Assembly: GCF_033807715.1 (NCBI RefSeq)
Contig: NC_084599.1
Location: forward strand, 558,001 to 622,000
Direction: 5' to 3'
DNA: 64,000 nt
DNA from: Cololabis saira
Taxonomy: Eukaryota > Chordata > Actinopteri > Beloniformes > Belonidae
Positions 12,701 through 20,365 of this stretch are shown piece after piece; position 1 is the stretch's first letter; the number at the start of each line of letters is the position of its first letter. The notes under the pieces were generated by a model that saw only the letters and a list, made by a program, of their open reading frames with translations, made no database searches and was not told the origin of the DNA. The translations under genes and the position numbers were made by a program.

Positions 12701-12887
12701 CATGTCACATAGATCATGGACCGATTCGCTGGTGATTTTGTTTGCATTGGTGTATGCACTGCATTTGAAGTACCCGGAAAAGCTCAGTGGCTTCTTTGAG
12801 TTCATTCAGGTTATCCTCCTTGACCTGGATGATGGGAGGAAGCAGCTTAGACCTAAACTACAGGCCTTAAAAAATGAGCTGGAGTAA
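9716..12887 (+). CDS. PB1-like 'SAMD3-like' fish protein, four exons, two frameshifts
   Basis: Predicted exons are 9716-10675, 11147-11301, 11392-11487 and 12579-12887, each with pyrimidine-rich AG acceptors and GTGAGT, GTAATC or GTATTT donors. An ATG at about 9708 is also in frame, reading through the first acceptor. Exon 1 starts with a PB1-like ubiquitin fold (KLRVILDDVNAERV, FRLQYEDPEFNN), then a first RWPAIF block. After a 1-nt frame change near 10110-10130 come a basic linker, KHPCLKE, and a second RWPALF block. Exon 2 needs another 1-nt shift near 11180 before FYASLDKYTPQLLRLYKK. Exons 3 and 4 stay open: RTAALAGLPHYLKED, then a C-terminal hydrophobic domain with YALHLKYPEKL, ending LQALKNELE. 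The order matches proteins often labelled 'sterile alpha motif domain-containing protein 3-like' in fish, but no SAM domain is visible and the function is unknown. Lying inside the transposon, it may be an accessory gene. The two shifts suggest a decayed copy or indel errors. Confidence 0.65.
10950..11075 (+). repeat. Short interspersed repeat in intron
   Basis: Contains GAAGGATCCCTCCTCTGTC, TGAGGTTTCTCCTG and GGGAGTTTTTCCTCA-like phrases, which recur in many fish repeats and echo the 25.9-26.4 kb repeat (GTTTCTTCCCTCC..GGGAGTTTTTCC). It sits wholly inside the first intron of the PB1-like gene. Confidence 0.5.
12190..12515 (-). other. Antisense open frame inside intron 3, unidentified
   Basis: A 64-codon open frame on the minus strand (12513-12319) with an acidic, Gln-rich start and the phrase KKVILPGSMDIGC. 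It is followed downstream by an antisense AATAAA-type signal near 12210. It could be the 3' end of another inserted gene or retroelement. I do not recognise the family. Confidence 0.25.
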
Positions 12888-13861
12888 AGTTCTAAAGTAA
12901 ACTTGCATTTGTTGTCAGCAGTTTCTAAACAAAATACCATGTGGCTGGCCAGTTGATTTATTGAAACAAGTGTTTAGTGTAGTTATGGTTAATCATTTTA
13001 CTGTGCATGTGTCACCAGTTTCGATGCTGTGATTGATCTGTGCCCTATAGAGGCAAGTCTGTTTTTATTGTATTTTGGGTGTTAAGCATTCAACTTAATA
13101 AAGCTATTAAGTTACACATTTTGAGTTTGTATTGTGTTAATAGAACTCAAATTATATAAGGCAATCGGTTTCCTCAAATGAACTGAGTTGTCAGAACTAG
13201 AATGTTGTAATAAATGTAGTGATAGAAAACAGAGTAGTTTCAACTTGGAGGGTAACATTTACAAAAAAAAGCCATTTAAGTTACTATTATTTAATTCTGA
13301 TGAATTCAAGTAACACATTTTAAATGAGTTTGTAGAACTGTTACATACAAGTGAAATATACTTATTAGTCTTAAGTTCATTGAACTGAGTAGACTGGTAA
13401 TTATAACTCAATTTACCCAAGGTACCGTAACAATAAATACTTAAGTTACTAGAACTTAAACAATTAAACTACAGAAAAATATTTGGTTTAAGTTTGCCAA
13501 CTTAAATGGTTCAAGGCAATCGGTTTCCTCAAATGGTTTGAGTTCAACTAACTCATCAGGTTTTACAGTTGAAAATGCAGCGCCTAGAATAGCTCCTCTT
13601 TTGGAAAGCTTCCAGTGAGACCTGAGGAGAGAGCACAGTCGTTGCAAATTCATTTTAAAACAGCAGCAGTTCTGTGCCCTATGGGACCCAAGCTTGACCC
13701 TCACAACCACTCAGCAAAAGCAAAAGCAAAATATGCCAGGGGCCACATGTAGACTATTCTCTTGTAAAACATTTTAAAATGTATTGACAACAAACTAAGA
13801 GCAGGTCAGAATTATCCCTGGAGTAAATTTCAAGACTACATAGCACATGTAGTACAAACAT

Positions 13862-14072
13862 CCATTATCTATTGGACCCTATCCCAACAATCTTTAGGCG
13901 GAGTACACCCGGGACAGGTCGCCAGTTTATTGAAGGGCCACATATGCACTAAGAAACACATTCACTCACAATCAGTCCTATGGGGAGTTTACATTCCCCC
14001 ATTAACCTAAAATGCTTTGGACTGTGGGAGGAAGCAGAAGTAGAGAAAACCCATGCAGACATGGGGAGAACA
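13862..14072 (-). mobile_element. HE1/DANA-type SINE body, 5'-truncated
   Basis: On the minus strand the segment reads TATGTTCTCCCCATGTCTGC, then CATGGGTTTTCTC, CTTCCTCCCACAGTCCAAAG, CTGGCGACCTGTCCCGGG and GGATAGGGTCCAA, ending near ATAATGGATG. This is the standard order of the conserved body of HE1/DANA-like fish SINEs. The tRNA-like head is missing. Confidence 0.7.
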
Positions 14073-14302
14073 TAGAAACTCTGAACGTCTAAATTTTTTT
14101 GCTGCGTAACCATAAACAAAACGTACTTTCACTTGCCTTTCATAGCAACTGTGTTCGGATCTGCAGTTTTCAGAATGGAGAGATATTTGACAGGACCGAA
14201 AAGAAAGACAAGTAATGCCTCTGAGACCAGCAACACATCATACACTTCTGCACACTACAGTCGTCTGGACTTACTGGACATCAGTTGGCGACGGAAGATG
14301 AC

Positions 14303-14560
14303 TGTGGCAGGGTGGAGGAGCTGCAGCCACTCAGGTGATGGGTCACAGGTGTGGCCCATCAACCTCTCCAACCTGCCAGCCTTGATAAGGCGGGGCTGGA
14401 CAGCAGCAAGGGGGCTACGGAGAAGCTGCTGCTGGTGGGAGTGATGCTGTGCTTGTGCACGTGTGGGTGTTTGCTTCTGGCGAAATAAAAGGGTTCTGCA
14501 CTAAACTCCGTGTCCTCTCTATCCTGTCGGTCGGGCCCCCGTAGCACTCGCCCTGCTACA
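14303..14560 (+). repeat. LTR1 of miniature LTR element
   Basis: 258 bp, beginning TGTGGCAGG and ending TGCTACA (TG..CA, imperfect 7-bp inverted ends). It contains an AATAAA at 14484-14489 followed by GGGTTCTGCAC, consistent with the R region. It differs from LTR2 at many positions in the first 180 bp but is nearly the same after AATAAA. Confidence 0.85.
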
Positions 14561-14561
14561 C

Positions 14562-14594
14562 TGGCGCCCAACGTGGGGCCCGACGGGAAGGGGG
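14562..14594 (+). other. Primer-binding site plus polypurine tract, unit 1
   Basis: TGGCGCCCAACGTGGGGC (14562-14579) is a perfect 18-nt complement to the 3' end of tRNA-Lys (CTT anticodon type) including CCA. Five bases later comes GGGAAGGGGG (14585-14594), the polypurine tract, two bases before LTR2. The two signals for minus- and plus-strand priming are therefore almost adjacent. Confidence 0.85.
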
Positions 14595-14596
14595 TG

Positions 14597-14866
14597 TGTG
14601 GCAGGGTGGAGGAGCTGCAGCCACTCAGGCTGGCGGGACACAGGTGTGTCCCATCAGCCTCTCCACCCTGCCAGCCTTGATAAGGAGGACTGGGAGACTG
14701 CAGCTGGGTCGGACTGAGAAGCTGCTGCAGAGAAGCAGAAACTGCTGGCCGTGATGCTTGTGTCCTGCGTGTGGTGGTGTCGTGTGACAATAAAAGGGTT
14801 CTGCACAAAACTCCGTGTCCTCCTCTATCCTGTCGGTCGGGCCCCCGTAGCACTCGCACTGCTACA
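14597..14866 (+). repeat. LTR2 of miniature LTR element
   Basis: 270 bp, with the same TGTGGCAGGGTGGAGGAG start and TGCTACA end as LTR1. AATAAA occurs near 14790. The second primer-binding site (14868-14885) has one substitution, and the second polypurine tract lies at 14891-14900. Confidence 0.85.
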
Positions 14867-14902
14867 CTGGCGTCCAACGTGGGGCCCGACGGGACGGGGG
14901 TG

Positions 14903-14944
14903 TGTGGCAGGGTGGAGGAGCTGCAGCCACTCCACCCTGCCACA
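14903..14944 (+). repeat. LTR3, internally deleted to 42 bp
   Basis: It keeps the first 30 or so bases of the LTR and about the last 12. The join lies at the word CACTC, which occurs near both ends of the full LTRs. This points to a microhomology deletion. The remnant's ends, TGTGGCAGGGTGGA and TCCACCCTGCCACA, are a perfect 14-bp inverted repeat. It ends in CA directly before the target duplication. Confidence 0.8.
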
Positions 14945-15619
14945 ATGACCATCTCCAGCAATTTTAATCGCACTCACAATATTCCGGACGAGATAGCGAG
15001 ACCAGCGGGATCTCCGTGGGTTGTTATCGGGTCTGGCAGGCGACGCAGATGGCGGCGCGAGAGGATACAGATGCAGAAGCAGAAGCGGGGCTGCAGGGCA
15101 GGGCTACTGCCTAAGCTAAGGAAAAAGCCATTTAAACCTCCGCTGCCAAGCCTTTACCTTACAAACGCCAGATCCATGGTACACAAAACGGAAGATTTGG
15201 AACCACAGCTGGCTAGAAATCTTTATGTTTGTGAATGCTGTGTGCTTATTATCACGGAGACTTGGCTACACACACAAATCCCTAATGCCGCGGTGCAGCT
15301 AGCAGGCCACACGCTACACAAAGGGGACAGGAACAGTGACTCTGGAAAGAACAGAGGAGGGGGGCTCTGCATCTACGTTCATGAAGGTTGGTGTAACAAC
15401 AGCACTACAGCAACCTGGAGTTCATGTCAGTGAGATGCAGAACCTTTTTTCTACTGAGAGAGCTAGCTGTTGTCATCACTGCGGTCGACATACCACCGGA
15501 CGCCAATGTAAACACGGCTCTGTTTCTGCTGCTAAACGCCATCAACAAACACCAGCATGCCCATCCACATGGCATCCACATTATTGCAGGGGACTTTAAT
15601 AAGGCAAATTTAAAGACTG

Positions 15620-16833
15620 TGTGACAATAGGTAGGTTCTTATCAATCCCCAATAGACCACAGAGGCAGGTGGAAAGTTACGACACTTTATTGTAATAATA
15701 GGGAACAACACAAATAGTATATTTTGGCTCACTGGAGTAAAATAAATCTGGGGCTTAAGGTCTGCAACCAATAGTAATGGTAAATTAACAACTGGAGTTG
15801 TTAGTTTATAGTTAGTTATAAATAGTTTGGCCACCTGAATTAGACAGAGGTCGAGACCTAGATATACCACTGCAAGAAAATAATTTCCAAACCAAATAAG
15901 GATCACAGCAAGGATTAAGGCATCAACCAATGTAATTTAAATAATAAGATCACAAAACACACACATGCAACACCATTGTAAGCAGGTCTCGAAGAAACGT
16001 CTATGATGGCTCCAAACCCCTTCAACCCCCTCCCCACAATCAAATTACATATCCCCCAGATAACAATGATGACAGTCAGTGGCCCCTAAAAATAAGGATA
16101 TGAATTAAAATGCTCAGAAAAGGCAATATAGTAAAAAAAGATAATTAATAAAACTAAAACTAAAGTAATAAAAGTCAGTGATAAAAGCCAGTGACTATAC
16201 GATAATGCAATGGTCTCACTCAGTCTCTACTGGCCCGCCCAGGGCCTACAGTATCTGCGCATCTGCCTCAAAGGCTGCGTGCGCTGGGGGAGCTCTGACG
16301 TACCGCACCAGGAAAGCAGGCGTGGGATCAGCCCAGCAGGTGAGGGGCGGGGTCCGGCCGACTTTCGCCGTCAAGAGAGGAGCGTCGGCAAGTCAAACCA
16401 GGCTGGAAGGCAGGAAAGAAATGCGATCAGTGGACTGAATCATATGGAATTCAACTCACTCATTCATATGTTCTAGGGTAGACCGTCCCTCTATGTGGGA
16501 AAATAGAGAGCGGTGTTCTCAAACAGAAGAGGTGGTCAAGCAGGGGTTCTCTCTACGTCCGGGAAGGCGAGCAGGTATCTCCGTCTCCGTTCAGCCTCCA
16601 GCGCATTAGTCTCTCTGCCGTGCGTTGTCCCCCCGCGCCACATCTGTTTCCCCTTTTATCACTGCTGTCTCTCCACCTGAGAGCCTTGATTGCAGGACTC
16701 GCCTCACCTGTGCATAGAAGTGCAACAGGGGAAAACACACCCACCCCTGCGTGATTGACAGCCAAGTCCCAGTTCAATGCTCTCTCCCACACACAGTTCA
16801 CTGTCCAGAATGTTTTCAATAAAAATAGATAAA
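15620..16833 (-). mobile_element. Antisense LTR-like block, possibly solo LTR
   Basis: On the minus strand the block ends ..TTGTCACA at 15620, preceded by AATAAAGTG (antisense near 15690), as in an R/U5 region. Further upstream on that strand are a TATA-like GATAAAAGGGG (near 16655), GC-rich promoter-like sequence and AG/GT splice-like words. It abuts the broken LINE exactly at 15619. No matching second LTR, primer-binding site or target duplication was seen, and the right side runs into a composite repeat. A long LTR of about 1.2 kb is the best reading. Confidence 0.4.
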
Positions 16834-18490
16834 ATTAAAGCTGCAAGCAGCGATGAACGGGCCCTCGCACCCTTGTGCACATTCAGGCATGCTGCAGTGG
16901 AAGCGCATGCCAAGTTATGGCAGAAAGTAGGAACTATTGAATATCGACCAATCAGATGAAGGGGCGGGGCTAATTCATGCCAATGAAGGTCAAGTCCTCA
17001 AAACAGGGTCCGATGACACCACCCATGACTCTGTATGTCATACCATTCCAACGTTATGGCAGAAAATAGGACCTATCAAATATCGACCAATCAAAAGAAG
17101 GGGCCAGGCTAATTCAGCCCAATGAAGGGGAAGTACTCAAAACCGAGTGAGATGACACCACCCACGACTGTTTATGTCAAACCATTCAAAAGTTATGGCA
17201 GAAAATAGGAACTATCAAATATGGACCAATCAGATGAAGGGGGGGGCGCCCTTTTTGGCATCTATCGTCGCCACGGTAATGCTTTTGACTGAGAAAAGTA
17301 ATTGTCGCAGGATCGAGACGCAAATTTTGATGTATAACACACCTGGGTGCACATTACGGTTCGGGTGAAGAAGCGGCCGAAGAAATGGCATAAATTGCGC
17401 CAAAATTACACGATTAATTCAAAGTGGCCGACTTCCTGTTCGGTTTCGGTCATGACGCCAAGAGACTTTTCTTTAAGTTGCGACATGATACAGGTGTGTA
17501 CGGATTTCCGTGCATGTACGTCAAACCGTATTGTGGGGCTTGAGGCACAAAGTTTTCTAGGGGGCGCTGTTGAGCCATTAGGCTTGAGGCACAATTTTTT
17601 TTCTGTACCAATCAGATGAAGGGTGGGCGCGCTTTTTGGCAAATAGCGTCGCTTTTGACTGAGAAAAGTAAATACCCACCCAGTAAGTACCCCTCCGCAC
17701 AGTAAATACCCACCCAGTAAATACCCACCCAGTAAGTACCCCTCCACACAGTAAATACCCCCCCAGTAAATACCCCACTAGTAAATAACCCCCACCAGTA
17801 AATATCCCCACCAGTAAATACCCCCACCAGTAAATGCCCGCCCCCCCAGTAAATACACCCCACAGTATATACCCCCGCAGTAAATACCCCCCACCCAGTA
17901 ATTGACCCACCCCCAGTAAATACCCCCCCACACAATAAATTCCTCCCAGGTAAATACCCCCCCCCCCCCCCCACACACAGTAAATACCCCCCACACAGTA
18001 AATATCCCCCCACAGTAAATACCCCCCACACAGTAAATACCCCCCCCAGTAAATACCCCCCACACAGTAAATACCCCACCAGTAAATAACCCCCACACAG
18101 TAAATACCCCCACCAGCTATAACTTATAATGCTATAACTTTTGAATGGTTTGACATAAAGAGTCATGGGTGGTGTCATTGGACTCGGTTTTGAGTCCTTG
18201 ACCTTCATTGGTGCAAATTAGCCCCGCCCCTTCTTCTGATTGGTCGATATGTGATAGTCTGATAACTTCTGATTGGTCGATCCCAATTTTCTGCAATAAC
18301 TTTTGAATGGCTTGACATAGAGAGTCGTGGGTGGTGTCATTGGACTCGGTATTGAGTCCTTGACCATGATTGATGCAAATTAGCCCCGCCCCTTCTTCTG
18401 ATTGGTCGATATGTGATAGTCCGATAACATTTGACTGGTTTGACATATAGAGTTGTGGGTGGTGTCATCGGACTTAGTTTTGAGTCCTTC
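16834..18490 (+). mobile_element. Composite repeat copy 1, rearranged
   Basis: Starts ATTAAAGCTGCAAGCAGCG, GGGCCCTCGCAC, the same left end as the copies at 42312, 50001 and 51054. It contains several versions of the module with ACACCACCCAYGACTC, GTTATGGCAGAAAA and ACCAATCAGA-GAAGGGG-GG. After the CAGTAAATACCCC minisatellite (17667-18117) the same modules reappear in reverse orientation up to about 18490, so this copy is an inverted, truncated derivative. There is no coding capacity. The class is unknown. Confidence 0.75.
17667..18117. repeat. CAGTAAATACCCC minisatellite
   Basis: About 28 head-to-tail units of CAGTAAATACCCC with variable C runs and occasional CA insertions, giving units of 13-22 bp. 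It lies inside composite repeat copy 1, exactly where the orientation of the surrounding modules flips. The glycine/tyrosine-rich antisense open frames across it are translated repeat. Confidence 0.95.
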
Positions 18491-18715
18491 ACCTTTATTT
18501 TTTGAAAAATGCAGCAATGTACACAAATGGACAGCAGCCCCCCTGGCACTCTCGAAATTTCTGCGAGGACATTTTCTAGCTGATATTGTTCTTGCAAAGT
18601 GAATGCACAGTTTATTTTTTTCTCTTTTTGTAAAAGCACAGCAAAAGGAATGTTCAGGATTTTGATATGTCAATAAAGTTTGACATAACATTGCCTATTT
18701 TGTCACAATTTTGTT

Positions 18716-18744
18716 GGGGGGGAAGGGGGGGGGGGGGGGGGGGG
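18716..18744 (+). repeat. Poly-G tract
   Basis: Seven G, two A, then 20 consecutive G. It is capable of forming a G-quadruplex and is prone to sequencing-length error. Confidence 0.95.
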
Positions 18745-18749
18745 ATTAA

Positions 18750-20350
18750 AAATGTTCTTCCTTCAAAAGGGGGAAATGACAGAAAAAGAGCTCAGTCTGC
18801 AAACCTTCTGGGTTAAGTACAAGCTAGCCATGTCCACAGATGAAACCACATGGAACCAAAGTTGCATGCCATATTGGTTTGATGACTTGTATTAAAGATC
18901 TCTGCTATAACTGTCTTGCTGCTTTGACCCATACATTACAAATAGTCAGATTGTTGGTCACAATAAACTGTTTTTATATTTAATACAAATAGGACAAAGG
19001 GACTAAATGAGACTTTTATGTTTACTCAGGTAACAGGTTTAGAGGAGTTACAGGTTGAAATTAAAGCAATAGTGCACCCAAGACGGAGGAAAACTGCTAA
19101 AGGTTGTTGACGCTTGCTTATGGAATATGGTTACACATTTGTCAGTACAGTGTATCGCCCTATCCTCAGTTTTTTTCAAAAAAAAAAAACAAATCATAGT
19201 GATAAAACATAAGTTTGATAAATATAAATAAAGATAAGACAATGCTTTCCAAAACATATGGATCAATCAAATACTGTAATAATCAATTCTTCACTCATTT
19301 AAACCATAACTGCCAAAAAGAAGCACCTCAGTACCATTCTCTGTTGTGTATTAAATAAAGACTTGAGAAGAGAAAGCAGTAAGTGAAAGTGGGAAACTTG
19401 CGCTCAGCAATCAATATGGGTGTAATTAAAGGGCCTTGCAGTCCTTTTATAGAGCCATTTCAAGTTGTTCTGCTTCACTCCCCTCTCCCTATGCAGCAAC
19501 ACTGTGTAATTGCCATGGAAATTTGGAATACTTTTAGCATTTGCACAAAGTGGGAGAGTAGGAAAAGAGAGAGCTTGCGAGAAAGACCTGCATTTGTAAA
19601 ATACACAGTGCTTGAGTACTTTAGTGAACAGCAGCAACTGAAAAAAAAACTCAGCCAAGATGCAGCCTGTCATACGTTGCATATATCTATGTTTTTGTGG
19701 ATAATTATTGATAAGTTTAGAATTCTTACTTTAGCATCTGTTTTGGATGTTTCGTTAACAAATACGATGAAAAAGTCACATTCAATTACCATAGATTCCT
19801 TAGAAGTTAAGACTACTAAAGTGAAATACATAAATAAAAACAGCCATGGTCATGCTCACTACCTAGTCATGTCAACATGATCATGTTGAGATTTCCTAGT
19901 GTAAACTGTTGGATTAAATCACTGGGCAAGATGCTTTAAGTACAAGATTTTAACTTGATTTCATTAAAGTAACAAAAGTGCCTATACCAAAAGGATTATG
20001 AGCCTATCACAGACATGATTCCAGGGAACATGACTAATAAAAATGGCAAAATACTGTCAAATATTACATGCCATTAAAGCTGACATATTTTTAATCTTAT
20101 TTTATCGTATCTTGTAAGCCAATAGGCAAGGCAACTTATTTGAATTTGACAGGGTTATTCAAGGTTACTGTATTTTTTTATTGTGACCTGCTAAGGGACT
20201 GCAGATGCAAATTAGCTTAAAGCTATAATCTGGTACAGTGCATCAGATGACAACATTTATGTTTTAACTGTACACTGTCCCTTTTTAAATAAAAATTGAA
20301 TTGAATTGAATTGAACGTTTTTTGGGAAACATTAACATTTCATCATATAG
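18750..20350. other. No recognisable gene
   Basis: AT-rich sequence. A 165-codon plus-strand open frame at 19383-19880 has no recognisable domain and no convincing start context, so I do not call it. A short AATTGAATTG run lies at 20294-20314, a motif that also ends repeats at 26105 and 35075. Confidence 0.5.
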
Positions 20351-20365
20351 CAGATGATGAAAATC

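Larger units (their letters stand above)
5613..13570 (+). mobile_element. CACTA/EnSpm-like transposon, two-gene, about 8 kb
   Basis: The left end reads CACTGTAAAACCT (5613 onward). The right end is the inverted GGTTTTACAGT(T) at 13559-13570, so the outer 11-12 bp are near-perfect inverted repeats. Both ends are followed inward by AT-rich subterminal sequence full of AACTCA, ACTTAAG and AACTAACTCA words; a GGCAATCGGTTTCCTC block occurs twice at the right end (13159 and 13516). The unit encloses a DDE transposase gene and a PB1-like gene, both on plus. CACTG ends and this transposase type are known for fish CACTA/EnSpm elements. I could not find an unambiguous 2-3 bp target duplication, so the exact outer boundary is inferred. 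Confidence 0.65.
14303..14944 (+). mobile_element. Miniature LTR element (TRIM/SMART-like), LTR-int-LTR-int-deltaLTR
   Basis: Flanked by a perfect 5-bp duplication ATGAC (14298-14302 and 14945-14949) inside a LINE reading frame. It consists of LTR1 (14303-14560), a 36-bp internal part, LTR2 (14597-14866), a second 36-bp internal part, and a 42-bp LTR remnant (14903-14944). Each internal part holds only a primer-binding site complementary to tRNA-Lys and a polypurine tract, GGGAAGGGGG or GGGACGGGGG. There is no coding capacity at all, so mobility would depend on proteins from another LTR element. Both internal parts share the same PBS-to-PPT junction, so the miniature form predates this insertion and represents a family. 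The class is firm from structure; the name is inferred. Confidence 0.85.
14100..15619 (+). mobile_element. Rex1/L2-type LINE, endonuclease half, split by a mini-LTR element
   Basis: Two pieces (about 14100-14302 and 14950-15619) encode the N-terminal region and endonuclease of a non-LTR retrotransposon. Visible motifs are SLYLTNARSMVHK, LIITETWLH (with the catalytic E), NRGGGLCIYVHEGW and, after a frame change near 15420, VDIPPDANVNTAL and IIAGDFNKANLK (catalytic D/N). Removing 14303-14944 plus one copy of the ATGAC target duplication restores the reading frame across the junction, which proves the element was whole before the insertion. The LINE stops abruptly at KTV (15619), where an LTR-like block begins, and its RT half is not found nearby. 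Confidence 0.85.

Noticed and set aside
14303..14944. DNA transposon with 14-bp TIRs TGTGGCAGGGTGGA
   Set aside because: The outer inverted match is produced by the deletion in the third LTR. The repeated LTR, primer-binding site and polypurine structure fit an LTR element far better.
17406..18208. Long Gly/Tyr/Leu-rich antisense open frames resembling a glycine-rich protein
   Set aside because: They follow the CAGTAAATACCCC minisatellite in all three frames and have no start context, splice sites or domain.
19383..19880. 165-codon plus-strand open frame
   Set aside because: AT-rich, no recognisable domain, no splice or promoter support; length is compatible with chance.
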